From JAQUTK01 sp963677415 (GTDB lineage: Bacteria; Bacteroidota; Bacteroidia; Bacteroidales; JAQUTK01), in assembly GCA_963677415.2 (NCBI GenBank), contig CAXXFJ010000033.1, positions 31,714 to 95,713 of the forward strand: DNA of 64,000 nucleotides, read 5' to 3'. Made by a program: the position numbers and the translations under genes. Below the pieces are notes generated by a model, which did no database searches, had not been told where the DNA came from, and was given only the letters and a program-made list of their open reading frames with translations. Shown here piece by piece: positions 26,527-36,187 of the stretch. Within the stretch, counting starts at the first letter, position 1. Every line of letters starts with the position of its first letter.

Positions 26527-27825
26527 CATTAGTGTCCACTAAAAAAATCGAGAGTCAGCTGACCTGATATTTGTTCTTTGACATCGTTGAATTCTGCCTT
26601 TGCGAACAACTCTTTAATCGGCGTTTTGTCTAGGAGAGAAATCCCTAGAATCTGTAAAACTTCGTAAGTTGAACGATCTATCTTGAGATCAGCCTCAATA
26701 ATTGCGACAGTACAATATGCGATGATTGCAGAGAAAATTTGGGTTCGAACAGCATTTTCCGTAGTTCCCCAAAAGGATTTAATCTTGAGATGTTGTTTGA
26801 TCCATTTAAAGAATAATTCTATTTGCCAACGGTTCTTGTATAACAATGCAACTTGTTCAGGAGTGATCTCAAGGTTGTTTGTCAGATAGACAAAAGTACG
26901 GTTCTTTTCTTTGTCATAATAGACAACTTTACGAAGAATCTCCGGATAATATTTTGAGATGTAGAAACTTTTAAGTTTTCCAATCTGATCGCTCATAACC
27001 CCGTTCATTTCATTGACTGGGTTATATCTGACACAGTCAAACTGGAGATTCTTTTTTGCTCTAACGACAAAAGATGCTGAGTGTAAAGTAATGTTGTAAA
27101 GTCTTTTATAATCGACATATCCACGGTCAAAGATATAATATGCTCCACATTCATAAGGATTACATCCATGGCATTCATATCATTGACAGACGCATTTGTT
27201 ATATGGATGAACGTTGGTATCTGGGTTGTAATATCGTAAAGTGTATGCATTTTAATCCCTGCTTTCGCTTTACGAAACTTTGCCCACCAAAATACATTCA
27301 GGCATAAATCTATTGTTGTGGAGTCAAAAGCATATACTTTACCTTTAATTTCAAAGTCTTCATTGGCTCTCTTTCTACGCGCAATATCTATTAGAGAATA
27401 AGCAAACTCTTCAAAGATTTTACAGTCTCTGGTTTCGTTCGCTTTAGAAAGATTGCTTCTTGTGACATTCTTACCAAAGCCAAGATGATAACTCTTTTGA
27501 CTATGTGCATCAATGGCAACAATCAAATCACGGAGACTGTCGCGACAAGTCAGTTGCCCAAACATCATTGTCAGTAATTGATTCCAACAGGTGAAATGTT
27601 TTACGTATTTGTTTCCAGAATATTTATCAACGATACCATCAAAGACTCGTTGTGGGAGAAACTCAATAAGCTGAGCAAAAACGTATTTTCCGGTATGCAT
27701 TGTCTGAATTATATTTTTTCAGACAATAATAATAAATTCAAATCGTCACGCGCTAAATTCGCTCGTAATTAGCAGAATTTCAATTGTTTCAAAGAACGAT
27801 TTCTAATCTTTAGTGGACACTAGTG
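26527..27825 (-). mobile_element. IS4-family insertion sequence (1299 bp)
   Basis: The ends are inverted repeats: CATTAGTGTCCACTAAA at 26527 and the complement of CACTAGTGTCCACTAAA ending at 27825, differing at one base. The element is flanked by 9-bp direct repeats. It carries one transposase gene on the minus strand, disrupted by a frameshift. It landed in intergenic DNA between the HEPN-like gene and the truncated duplicate at 27968. It does not obviously cut a gene. Confidence 0.88.
26529..27700 (-). pseudogene. IS4-family transposase, frameshifted
   Basis: The N-terminal part is a DUF4372 domain (MHTGKYVFAQLIEFLPQRVF, LTMMFGQLTCRDSLRDL). The DDE domain has the first Asp in VYAFDSTTIDLCL. 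The frame then slips: one base is missing near 27156-27159. In the other frame the sequence continues ECGAYYIFDRGYVDYKRL with the second Asp, then the C-terminal Y-(2)-R-(3)-E-(6)-K-like region (LYKNRWQIELFFKWIKQHLKIKSFWG). The stop codon lies inside the left terminal repeat. One indel inactivates it as written, but the sequence is otherwise intact, so the element is recent or the indel is a sequencing error. Confidence 0.87.
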
Positions 27826-27834
27826 ATACGGTAT
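27826..27834. repeat. Target-site duplication of the IS, right copy
   Basis: ATACGGTAT, identical to 26518-26526. Confidence 0.85.
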
Positions 27835-27894
27835 ATTAAATAGATCTAAAGTAAGCGTCTTCACGATACTGTTTACGAAATACTGCATTAAAAT

Positions 27895-27923
27895 TTTGAG
27901 GGGATGATATATACATACTTTTG
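27895..27923 (+). promoter_or_regulatory. Candidate promoter ahead of the truncated duplicate
   Basis: TTTG (27895-27898), a 17-bp spacer and TACTTTTG (27916-27923). The spacer is a little short for the Bacteroidetes consensus. It would transcribe the broken copy at 27968. Confidence 0.4.
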
Positions 27924-27967
27924 CAAACCCTGATGTATTGTATATACTTTACTAATTAACCCGAAGA

Positions 27968-28165
27968 ATGAAAAACTTTATTTTGGCGTACCTCTGTCTG
28001 GCGATGGTATCTCTTTCCTCCAATGCGAAAGAGATCGTTTTGCTAAGTAATTATGTGTCGTTGTCCATCAATCAGAAAGGATGCATCACGAGTATAAAGA
28101 GTCTTGAAAATGGGAAGGAGTATGCCTGGAAACAAGTGAGTTGGCTACAAATTGTAGTCAACTGA
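27968..28165 (+). pseudogene. Truncated duplicate of the 5' end of the hydrolase gene at 28759
   Basis: Codons 1-53 (MKNFILAYLCLAMVSLSSNA, a signal peptide, through LENGKEYA) repeat the start of the downstream gene with a few substitutions. The match begins just upstream at AACCCGAAGAATG and ends abruptly at about 28131, where the sequence switches to a BRO-type fragment. The remaining 12 residues are out-of-frame read-through. It looks like a partial duplication left by recombination. Confidence 0.8.
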
Positions 28166-28356
28166 AAATGCGATCTGCTGATGTTAAGAACTATCTGACC
28201 GATGTAGCTGATACCGAGCAATTATTGTGTTTAATATAATCTATTCCCTCGCCCAAAGCAGAGCCGTTTAAGCAATGAATGGCACAAGTAGCGAGTGAAC
28301 GCTTAGATCAGATGCAAGATACTGAACTCTCTATTGAGCAGGCGATGACAGATTAA
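28141..28356 (+). pseudogene. BRO-family/phage-antirepressor-like fragment with three in-frame stops
   Basis: One frame reads LATNCSQLKMRSADVKNYLT then DVADTEQLLCLI*SIPSPKA and EPFK*MAQVASERLDQMQDT through EQAMTD*. This is the conserved middle of BRO-N / DinD-like prophage antirepressor proteins (DVADTEQLLRLIQSIPSPKA type). Two stops replace expected Gln (CAA to TAA) and Trp (TGG to TGA), so the gene is dead by point mutation. Start and end are missing. It is not part of the carbohydrate genes on either side. Confidence 0.75.
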
Positions 28357-28758
28357 GCGGTATGATGTGCTGTTCTGTTATGTCTTTCAAAAGTACTTAG
28401 AAGTCCATATATTCAAATATGCATTAGATTCCTTTTCTTTATTCTGTGAAGAATATATAAACAAAGCCAAACTATATAAAGCGTTTTTTTTACGCACTAA
28501 CTTCTCTTATTGTTGAATATCAATACCTCTGTTTTTTTCAGAAGAAGGATGCTCATGGCATATATAAATTGGGAGGCTGTTTATCTGTGAGAGTTATTGT
28601 ATAAGTTACGATAAGATTTAATTTATGTGTATAATTGCCTATTCTTAAAATGAATGCATTCAATTTTGCTAGGTAAGATTTGAATGAATACATTTGCGAA
28701 GTCCCTGAATAATATTGTTGAATCAAGATGTAAGAAACTTTCAAATGTAACCCGAAGA
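28357..28758. other. Intergenic region upstream of the broken hydrolase
   Basis: No gene is recognisable. A -7 element TACATTTG is at 28689-28696, 63 nt before the ATG at 28759. Its presence argues against an upstream in-frame start at 28684. Confidence 0.5.
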
Positions 28759-30937
28759 ATGAAAAACTTTATTTTGGCTTTCCTCTGCCTGGCGATGGTA
28801 TCTCTTTCCTCCAATGCGAAAGAGATCGTTTTGCAAAGTAAATATGTGTCGTTGTCCATCAATGCGAAAGGATACGTCACGAGTATAAAGAATCTGGAGA
28901 ATGGGAAGGAGTACGCCATTGATGGAAAGCCATCGGCACTGCTCGCCTTGTATGAAGGGAATGAAAATGCCATTTATCCGGTTTCTGCCTCTCAGAAAGG
29001 GCGTACTATTACTCTTTCATATCCCAATGGATCTACGGCTGTAGTCGCTGCGCAAGAGAAAAATGAATATATCAACTTCAAACTTCTTTCTCTGGATCAC
29101 AGAGAACAGATTGATAATGTGGTGTGGGGGCCTTATCATACCTCTGTCAGAAAATATATCGGTGATGTGATCGGTGTGGTGAGTGATGATACGTATTCCA
29201 TCGGTCTCTTTGCTACGGACGACAATACGATTACCGGCTTGCCTTCGGATGGTGATCTGTATCAGATGTTTTATTATGTGCATTCTGTTGATCCGGTGAA
29301 GTATCCGATTCCTGACTCTCTTTCTGAAGGACAGAAGTTCACCATAGGAGGTGATGGCTGGTCGGATGTGGCGTTTTATTCCAAACCGGAGGAGTATTTT
29401 CATCTGAACTCGGGATGTGGTGCTATCTATGATCCCGCGTATGGTTCGTCGGTAGTGATGCATGCGAGGGATCGTCGCAAACCGCAGACTATATTTTTTA
29501 CGCTTCTTCCCGGTTTTAAGAATATCAACGTGCCAAAGCATCATGATGTGGAGACGATAGATGTTGATTTTATAGGTTCTTCCATTGCTTTTTATGGTTG
29601 TCCGAAAGAGAAAACAATACAGGTGCTTGAGAAAATTGTCAAGGGTGAAGGTTTACCTTATGTGACCCGTGAAGGCAAATGGATACGTGATCCGGAATCT
29701 TTCCGTGCGGATGTGGCTTGGTGGGGAAGACACGATAGTTTGATTTCCTATTGCAATCAACTGGGGGTGAAGGCTGTGCAAGACGAGGGTCTTGGGGAGT
29801 ATTATGCCAATCCTGCTGACCGATGGGCAGGGAAAACAATCAACTATGGAGGCAAACAGATTGCAATCGCTGAATTTACCAAACTGACGAATGAGAATGG
29901 CATTGCGTATGGCATTCATACGTTGTGTGAATTTTTACAACCTCATTGTAGTGATGTGAGTCCGGTGCCGAATGATAGTTTGTGTCTTGTGCTGCGTACA
30001 AAGATTGTGACTAATGTATCGGCTTCCGATACGGCTATTTGCGTAGCGGATACCAGTTGGCTCAACGAACATGGGACCTGGCATTGTAACAAACTGAATG
30101 TTTTGAAACTGGGCAAAGAACTGCTGACCTATGAAGGGGTGACGACTACAAAGCCTTACACATTGATAGGTGTGAAGAGAGGAGCTTATAAAACGGTTGC
30201 TCAGTCGCACAAGGCCGGTACTCAACTGGGTAAGTTACAGATGAACTGCTACAATGGTTTTGTGCCGGACATGAATCTGCAGGACGATTATGCCAATTAT
30301 TATGCCAAACTTCTTATTGATGGTGGCATGAATTATGTGGATTTTGACGGACAGGAGAGCTACATGTATCAGGGACATGGCACTTATTCATTCAAGCGTT
30401 TTTACAGAGAGCTATTTACTAAGTTTAAGGAGTATGGTGGTGACTATTTGCGCGTGATGGGTTTCTGGTGTGATGGATGGCAACTGGTTGTATATGAGCA
30501 ACTCCAATATTGGCGGTGGTAATCACATGTTTAATCCCGAGACTAACCAATGGGGGATTGAGGGGAAGGATGTCCGTAATGTGAATAGAAACAGCTTTAT
30601 TCCTCCTTCATTTGGTATTCAGAACTTCAATTCAAATTGGTCGGTGCAGACGATTGAAAATCTTCAGTCAACGGCTATTGCGTGGGATGCAATGTATATG
30701 CTGGGTATCAGTGAAAATAGTGTGGAAAAGTGCAAGGATAAGTACGCGATCTTTAAGGTGTTTAAAGCCTGGGAGAATGCTCGTTCCGCTCAAGTCTTTT
30801 CAAAAGAGCTGAAGGAGGAGATGCAGAGTGCGACGAACCATTACCACATCGAACAGCTGGATAAGAAGAGCTGGAAGCTCTATCAGGTGTCAGCAACCGG
30901 AGAGTATATGAATCCAAGGATATTGAAAAAGAAATAA
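28759..30937 (+). pseudogene. Secreted putative TIM-barrel glycoside hydrolase, broken by a 4-bp duplication
   Basis: Signal peptide MKNFILAFLCLAMVSLSSNA. A beta-sandwich like the N-terminal domain of GH31/GH97-type enzymes follows (about 22-260; SLSINAKGYVTSIKNLENGK), then a probable barrel (WWGRHDSLISYCNQLGVKAV, GIHTLCEFLQPH, GGMNYVDFDGQESYMYQGHG). I do not recognise the CAZy family. The frame ends at 30522 with LVVYEQLQYWRW. At 30472-30479 GATG is repeated (GATGGATG); removing one copy gives CDGNWLYMSNSNIGGG and runs on to 30937. A 4-bp tandem duplication is a natural slippage mutation rather than a typical homopolymer error. The gene precedes a GH43 by 14 nt, so it belonged to that operon. 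Its 5' end is duplicated at 27968. Confidence 0.75.
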
Positions 30938-30951
30938 TAGTAACAATAGAT

Positions 30952-32535
30952 ATGAAACACACACTCAGTCTTGTTTGGCTTCTGAGCTTTTTGTTTGCTG
31001 GTAACGCTGCGGCACAGTCGACCGTATGGTCGCCCGATAATGGGAATGGCACTTTTACGAATCCGATCATGTGGGGAGACTGGCCTGATCCGGATGTGAT
31101 CCGGGTAGGAGATGATTTTTATCTGGTATCAACGAGTATGCATTATGTGCCGGGTGCACCGATTGCCAAGTCTAAGGATTTGGTGAACTGGGAGCTTGCC
31201 GGTTATGCAGTACAACGATATGATGAAGATCCGAAATATGATATGCAAGGAGGTAATTTGTATCTGAATGGTTCGTGGGCGACGACTATCCGTCATCATA
31301 ACGGGAAATTTTATGTTGGTTTTTGTACCCCGTATGGTTGGGGACGGGAGACCGGTCATTTTTCAATATGTATTGCGGATAAAGTGGAAGGACCCTGGGA
31401 GCGGACTATCTTCCCTGAATATCTGTATGATCCGGGTTTGTTTTTTGATGATAATGGGAAAGTGTATGTCTTTCATGGACAGGGTACGATCTATGCAACT
31501 GAATTGAATGCGGATGTCAAGTCTGTCAAGAGTGAAAAGGTAAAGGTCTGGAGCGGAGGTTTCAAGAATGCCAATGAATTGGGCGGAGGCTTTGGTATGG
31601 AGGGTTCTCATGCCTACAAGATCAATGGGAAGTATTACATCACTTGTCCAGCAGGAGGCACCGAAGGATGGCAGATCTGTCTGCGTTCCGATAATATCTA
31701 TGGTCCCTACGAACACAAACTGATCATGAATGATAACAGTTCGTATCCACCCAATGGTTTGCATCAGGGAGGAATGGTACAGTTGAAGAATGGAGACTGG
31801 TGGTTTATCATCATGCAGGATCGTGGCGCGATAGGCCGTGTGCCTTATTTGGTTCCTGTAGAGTGGGTCGATGGCTGGCCGATGTTAGGGAAGGGCGGGA
31901 GAGATGTGATCACCTACGCCAAGCCTGCTGTTGGGAAGAAATCTCCTATCAAGAGTCCGGCGACATCAGATGAGTTTAATAGTCCGAAGCTTGGTTTGCA
32001 GTGGCAATGGAACCACAATCCGGATCCGAAAAGATGGTCGCTCACAGAAAGAAAAGGAGTGATGCGTCTGAAAGCCTCGGTTGCCGAATCGCTGAAGACT
32101 GCCCGCAACACATTGACACAGCGTGTGCAGGGACCAAGTTCGGAAGGTACGGTAGAGATGAATGTAAAGGGTTTGAAAGAGGGTAATGTGGCCGGTTTCG
32201 GTGTCTTTGAGTTTCCGTATGCCTATGTGGCAGTGACCCGTTCGGGCGGTGTATCGAGGATTAGTATGTACAATGATGATAAGGAGATAGAGTCCATTGA
32301 CAACTTTCAGGGGGAGAACCTCTGGATTCGTGCCCGTGTAACGGACAGGGATTTTACTGCGAAGTTTTATTATAGTCTGGACGGCACCTCTTTTTCTCCC
32401 ATAGGTGATGATCTGAAGATGGGCTTGGGATTGCCGTGGACAGCCAATCGTTTTGCATTGTTTAATTTCAGTACAACAGAGTCAGGAGCAGATGGTTATG
32501 CCGACTTTAACTGGTTCCACTTTACGAATAAATAG
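30952..32535 (+). CDS. Secreted GH43 beta-xylosidase/alpha-L-arabinofuranosidase
   Basis: Signal peptide MKHTLSLVWLLSFLFAGNAAAQ. The GH43 propeller at about 25-310 shows the three catalytic positions: base Asp in WGDWPDPDVIRVGDDFYLV, pKa-setting Asp in YDPGLFFDDNGKVYV and acid Glu in GGGFGMEGSHAYKINGKYY. The C-terminal 190 residues form the beta-sandwich typical of the XynB/GH43 subgroup (GLQWQWNHNPDPKRWSL, IRARVTDRDFTAKFYYSLDG). It is expected to cut xylose or arabinose from xylo-oligosaccharides. It follows the broken hydrolase by 14 nt and is closed by a perfect palindromic terminator. Confidence 0.9.
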   Translation: MKHTLSLVWLLSFLFAGNAAAQSTVWSPDNGNGTFTNPIMWGDWPDPDVIRVGDDFYLVSTSMHYVPGAPIAKSKDLVNWELAGYAVQRYDEDPKYDMQGGNLYLNGSWATTIRHHNGKFYVGFCTPYGWGRETGHFSICIADKVEGPWERTIFPEYLYDPGLFFDDNGKVYVFHGQGTIYATELNADVKSVKSEKVKVWSGGFKNANELGGGFGMEGSHAYKINGKYYITCPAGGTEGWQICLRSDNIYGPYEHKLIMNDNSSYPPNGLHQGGMVQLKNGDWWFIIMQDRGAIGRVPYLVPVEWVDGWPMLGKGGRDVITYAKPAVGKKSPIKSPATSDEFNSPKLGLQWQWNHNPDPKRWSLTERKGVMRLKASVAESLKTARNTLTQRVQGPSSEGTVEMNVKGLKEGNVAGFGVFEFPYAYVAVTRSGGVSRISMYNDDKEIESIDNFQGENLWIRARVTDRDFTAKFYYSLDGTSFSPIGDDLKMGLGLPWTANRFALFNFSTTESGADGYADFNWFHFTNK

Positions 32536-32563
32536 AAGACTATACCGGTTGCAATCAATCACC

Positions 32564-32601
32564 AAAATGTCCCGTTTATTACGTAATAAACGGGACATTT
32601 T
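32564..32601. terminator. Perfect palindromic bidirectional terminator
   Basis: AAAATGTCCCGTTTATTA and its exact reverse complement form a 38-bp palindrome with terminal A/T runs on both sides, between two convergent GH43 genes. Confidence 0.9.
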
Positions 32602-32629
32602 ATCCTAGTGGTGAATAAGAATGTTGCGG

Positions 32630-34081
32630 TTAGTGATCCTTAAAATTCCATTTGGAATTGTCGCTATCCATATTGAACTCAGCCAGTGTTGGGGTGCTGT
32701 CTCCGGAAGATACCAGCGCTAACTTCTTCGTTGAATTGGGCACGACCTTGGGCATGATTCTGTAGGTGCCATCAGTCAATTGTTCGATGCGCCACAACTG
32801 TTCGGGTGCACCGGTAAATGCGGGAACTGATATTAACTCAGCTTCTGCTGTTGCTGCCAATGCCCGATCAGTTCCTTCTATTACGATTTTGTAATAGGGG
32901 GCTCCAAGGTAACCTCCTGCATCGGGAACAGCTGTGATGGTCCATTTCTGGTGAGGTCGGAACATGTAATCGCCTATTCTTATACCAATGTTTCCGGTTG
33001 GCCAGGTGTTCACTACATCCGCCAATGTCTGAGATGGAACAGGTTTTACAGGCTCATCGTTGTTGCGGTTGAAACCACGCATTCCGCCTGGCATTCGAAC
33101 AAAATCAACTGCTAATTCTAAAGCATATCCTCTTCTCTCGGACTCAATTTCATACGTGCCTTCTTTGAAGTTATCCCCTGCAACAGGCCATCCATTTTTC
33201 CATAGCAACGGACGAATCCCCAAGACGCTACGTCCTCCTTGTTGCAAATCGGCTTCATAGTGGCAAGACATTCTTTCAACGCCTTTATCCATGATAAAAC
33301 GTCCGAAATGTCCTGGTCCTGTAACTCTTCCACCGGCTGCAACCACCATCTTACCGCCGCCTTCCAACATATCTCTTCCCATGTTGTCAAGGTAAGGGCC
33401 AGTGACTTTTTTGGAACGGCCAACAACAATGTTGTAGGTTGAGTTTGCGCCATCGCAGCAGGTACCATGTGTGCCGAGAAGATAATACCATCCATCACGA
33501 TACATCAAATCTGTAGCCTCACAATCAATGGCAATGTTTATGGCTTTATTGCCTTTTACACGTTCTCCCGTTTTGGGATCAAGTTCCACGAGGCGAATGA
33601 ATCCAAAATAGGTGCCGTAGGATATCCAGAGTCGTCCATCTGTTGGATCTAAAAGCAGCCCGGGGTCTATGGCATCGTTGTCTTCCATGTTTTCGGACGA
33701 AGCAACAACGATCGCTTCTGAATACTTGAAATCAGGGGATGTCGGGTCAAGTGTTTTGTTCCACATGGTAAGGATTTTACCATTGTGTCCGCCACCAAGA
33801 CCACCTCCGGTTGCACCGTAAACCACGAGGTAACGATCTCCGATTTTTAATGCATCGGGAGCCGCTCCTCCACCGGGTCTTACTCCTCCGCCGTTCCACG
33901 TCCATCCATCTTCGGAAATCAATCCGCCTGAACCCGTGCCAAAGGTGTAATACTTTCCTTCACATTCCATGATGGTTGACGGGTCGTGTATAAATGGTTT
34001 TCCCACTTGTGCCGACAATGTTCCGGTTAACAACGCTGATAAGAGGGCTGTTGTGCCCAATATATTGTTTTTTAATTTCAT
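32630..34081 (-). CDS. Secreted GH43-family arabinan/arabinoxylan hydrolase with ricin-like C-terminal domain
   Basis: The start MKLKNNILGTTALLSALLTGTLSAQ gives a signal peptide. An in-frame ATG at 34144 would overlap the upstream gene and add 21 non-signal residues, so it is not used. GH43 marks: Asp in FIHDPSTIMECEGKYYTFG, Asp in DAIDPGLLLDPTDGRLWISY and Glu in DCEATDLMYRDGWYYLLG. The order fits endo-arabinanase-like GH43. The last 130 residues resemble a beta-trefoil/RICIN carbohydrate-binding domain (GIRIGDYMFRPHQKWTI, EQLWRIEQLTDGTYRI, SKWNF). It lies 53 nt after the lipoprotein gene on the same strand, suggesting a two-gene operon. Confidence 0.83.
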   Translation of the reverse strand: MKLKNNILGTTALLSALLTGTLSAQVGKPFIHDPSTIMECEGKYYTFGTGSGGLISEDGWTWNGGGVRPGGGAAPDALKIGDRYLVVYGATGGGLGGGHNGKILTMWNKTLDPTSPDFKYSEAIVVASSENMEDNDAIDPGLLLDPTDGRLWISYGTYFGFIRLVELDPKTGERVKGNKAINIAIDCEATDLMYRDGWYYLLGTHGTCCDGANSTYNIVVGRSKKVTGPYLDNMGRDMLEGGGKMVVAAGGRVTGPGHFGRFIMDKGVERMSCHYEADLQQGGRSVLGIRPLLWKNGWPVAGDNFKEGTYEIESERRGYALELAVDFVRMPGGMRGFNRNNDEPVKPVPSQTLADVVNTWPTGNIGIRIGDYMFRPHQKWTITAVPDAGGYLGAPYYKIVIEGTDRALAATAEAELISVPAFTGAPEQLWRIEQLTDGTYRIMPKVVPNSTKKLALVSSGDSTPTLAEFNMDSDNSKWNFKDH

Positions 34082-34134
34082 AATAACTCGATTTTTTAAA
34101 CGACTAAGATCCTGTATTCGATGATTCATTAATT

Positions 34135-34869
34135 TCATTCGCAACTGATGGTGAGATTCTTGATGGGATTGCCCTCTTCGTCCAGGAAGCGAACGCAGAA
34201 ATCACTCATGCCGGGACCGTTGATGACCACTCCCCGTATGATATTCTTCCCTTTGTTGAGTGTAAGGCGGTTTGATACGCAATCATCCACCACCATACGC
34301 CTGTCTCCGGAAAGAATCACAGCCTCTTTGCCATTTAACCACCACATGGATGCTGAATTGGAGCCTACAGCCATTCTTACATTTTTCATTTCTTGCGGAC
34401 AGTTCACCACGGTTACTGCCCAAAACAGAACGCCGTAAATCTCTTTATTCAGCCCATAAGCAAAACGAAACAGTTTGACATTGTAATTCTTGCTATCCAG
34501 TGCATGCCACATAAGTTCCTTCTCCCCAACTTTTACCTTATCTCCATCTTTGGGAACGACGGTAAACTGGTTTGGAAAATACTCTTCAGCAAAGGCTGTT
34601 CGAAGGTAGCTGTCTGTAAAAACAGTATTGCTACGGTTGGGTTTGCTGATGGGCTCAAGAAGCGACCATCGTTGAATAAATCCTTTGGGATCCGGTGTTT
34701 TTTTCTTTGTTGTAGCAGGGATGAAATACGATGCGATACTTCGCGTTGTATCGATTTGGACCGTAGCATTTTGTTTGATACCAGATGCGGCGAAGCATCC
34801 TTGCAGCCCTGACCCTACAAAAATGACAGAGCTTGCTGCCAATAACAGCGCTTTTTGTTTAATGTTCAT
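34135..34869 (-). CDS. Putative lipoprotein with beta-sandwich domain, accessory to GH43
   Basis: A 244-residue exported protein. The N-terminus MNIKQKALLLAASSVIFVGSGLQGC has a lipobox-like end (LQGC), so it is probably membrane-anchored. The rest is a single domain with MWWLNGKEAVILSGDRRMVV and LNKGKNIIRGVVINGPG, which resembles the sugar-binding jelly roll of GH2-type enzymes (VWLNGxxV ... L..G.N.I...V). No catalytic motif is recognised, so it may bind oligosaccharide for the partner GH43. A -7-like element (TAGTTTTG on the minus strand) lies at 34925-34932. Confidence 0.6.
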   Translation of the reverse strand: MNIKQKALLLAASSVIFVGSGLQGCFAASGIKQNATVQIDTTRSIASYFIPATTKKKTPDPKGFIQRWSLLEPISKPNRSNTVFTDSYLRTAFAEEYFPNQFTVVPKDGDKVKVGEKELMWHALDSKNYNVKLFRFAYGLNKEIYGVLFWAVTVVNCPQEMKNVRMAVGSNSASMWWLNGKEAVILSGDRRMVVDDCVSNRLTLNKGKNIIRGVVINGPGMSDFCVRFLDEEGNPIKNLTISCE

Positions 34870-35284
34870 GTTAGATTTTTACAGCGTGAGAATTTGTTTT
34901 TTAGAAATAAGGTATACCTGTTTGCAAAACTACAAAAATATTTTCCGATTTGAAATACATGAACAACAAAATGTTGCAACAAAATGGGGATGGGTAAGCT
35001 GTTTCGGATTCTCTGTCATTCTAGCGGATTGAGTAGAGGTTCTTTTGAAGATTTTGAGTATCTTAAATATAAACACTATATTTGCAACTAGAGGAACTGT
35101 TTCCTATGTTCATATTGTAATGTATATGAAAGAACTTCAGTCCTGATTGGTCCCAAAGCGAGTTGTCGAATCGTATCAGAAAACATCCTTTTAAAAAGAG
35201 TTTATGACTCAATAATCCATTTTTAGTATAATAGACCGAAGGATTTTTGTCTTTTCACGACTAATAAGTGAAAAATGAAAATAA
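34870..35284. other. Intergenic region between divergent genes
   Basis: 415 bases without a gene. It contains the minus-strand -7 element at 34925-34932 for the lipoprotein and a plus-strand promoter at 35053-35084. The 200-nt leader from that promoter to the sigma-factor ATG has no structure I recognise. Confidence 0.55.
35053..35084 (+). promoter_or_regulatory. Promoter for the ECF sigma-factor operon
   Basis: TTTG (35053-35056), a 20-bp spacer and TATATTTG (35077-35084) make a close match to the Bacteroidetes primary promoter. This implies a leader of about 195 nt. Confidence 0.6.
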
Positions 35285-35836
35285 ATGACACACAGCGATA
35301 CTGAATTAATAAAGGGTATAAGAAACGGAGAGCAAAATGCTTTTAAAGTTTTATATCTCAAATATTCGGATTTGCTATTTGCGTATATTTTGCATCACCT
35401 TGATAAAGATAAAGAGGTGGCTTCTGATATCTGGCAAGAAACATGGGTAGTAGTTGTTGAAAGAATAAACGATTTTAAATCTCAAAGCGGCTTTTTTACT
35501 TGGCTCTGTGCAATTGCAAACAACAAAATATCTGATTATTATAGGAATGCTGTAAAGCAAGAACTATTTACAAACATTAAACAGACACATCTTGAGATTG
35601 ATGTGGAAGAATTGGATATTGAGTTAATTGATGCAGAGACTCACGTGGATGTAATTACAATACTGGCTAATCTATCAGATGAATACCGGTATTTACTTGA
35701 GGCAAAGTATATCGAAAATAAAAGTATCAGTGAAATATCTGATGTAATTGGCAAATCTTACAAAGCTACCGAATCGATGCTATCACGTGCCAGAGAGTCA
35801 TTTAGAAAAGAATTTAAGAAATTTAAAAGATCATGA
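35285..35836 (+). CDS. ECF-type RNA polymerase sigma factor
   Basis: A 183-residue sigma-70 family factor with region 2 (NAFKVLYLKYSDLLFAYILH, DKEVASDIWQETWVVVVERI, GFFTWLCAIANNKISDYYR) and region 4 (LSDEYRYLLEAKYIENKSISEISDVIGKSYKATESMLSRARESFRKEFKK). It lacks regions 1.1 and 3, as usual for ECF factors. It is followed after 3 nt by a small membrane protein, the position of an anti-sigma factor. It is not beside a FecR/SusC pair, the usual arrangement in glycan-responsive ECF systems of this phylum. Confidence 0.92.
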   Translation: MTHSDTELIKGIRNGEQNAFKVLYLKYSDLLFAYILHHLDKDKEVASDIWQETWVVVVERINDFKSQSGFFTWLCAIANNKISDYYRNAVKQELFTNIKQTHLEIDVEELDIELIDAETHVDVITILANLSDEYRYLLEAKYIENKSISEISDVIGKSYKATESMLSRARESFRKEFKKFKRS

Positions 35837-35839
35837 GTC

Positions 35840-36187
35840 ATGCAAGATAAAATGAAATATACGGAAGAAAACATTGAGAAGCTTCTTCATGCAAGTTATA
35901 GCAAAGAAGAGAGACTTGATGATCAACTCAAAGAGGATACGTTGCATTTACTGGAACAAAAGCTTGCACAAAACTCTAAAGTATCGCAACCTGAAAATAA
36001 GATTGTCGCAGGGCTTTCACTTGTTTGGATTGTTATTCTTATTTTGATTTTCTCGGAAATAAAGCTTTCAATATATATGTTGGATTTGATAAAACCGGTT
36101 TTAGGCCTAAGCTTGGTTTTTATTCCTGTTTCAAGTGTGATTTTAATAATTTTAAAATGGAGGGTATATGAAAAAAGAATGGTATAA
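35840..36187 (+). CDS. Small two-TM membrane protein, candidate anti-sigma factor
   Basis: 115 residues. A charged N-terminal cytoplasmic helix region (MKYTEENIEKLLHASYSKEERLDDQLKEDTLHLLEQKLAQ) is followed by two membrane segments (about 55-75 and 85-106). The position directly after the sigma gene and the size of the helical N-terminus fit an anti-sigma factor that holds the sigma at the membrane. No zinc-binding HxxxCxxC motif is present. It overlaps the next gene by 20 nt. Confidence 0.65.
   Translation: MQDKMKYTEENIEKLLHASYSKEERLDDQLKEDTLHLLEQKLAQNSKVSQPENKIVAGLSLVWIVILILIFSEIKLSIYMLDLIKPVLGLSLVFIPVSSVILIILKWRVYEKRMV

Noticed and set aside
26527..27825. Programmed frameshift in the IS transposase
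   Set aside because: No A-rich slippery heptamer is at the break near 27157 and IS4-family transposases are normally one frame, so a simple one-base loss is preferred.
28684..28758. An upstream start for the broken hydrolase
   Set aside because: It overlaps a -7 promoter element and adds 25 residues before a canonical signal peptide; the duplicated copy at 27968 also starts at the same MKNF.
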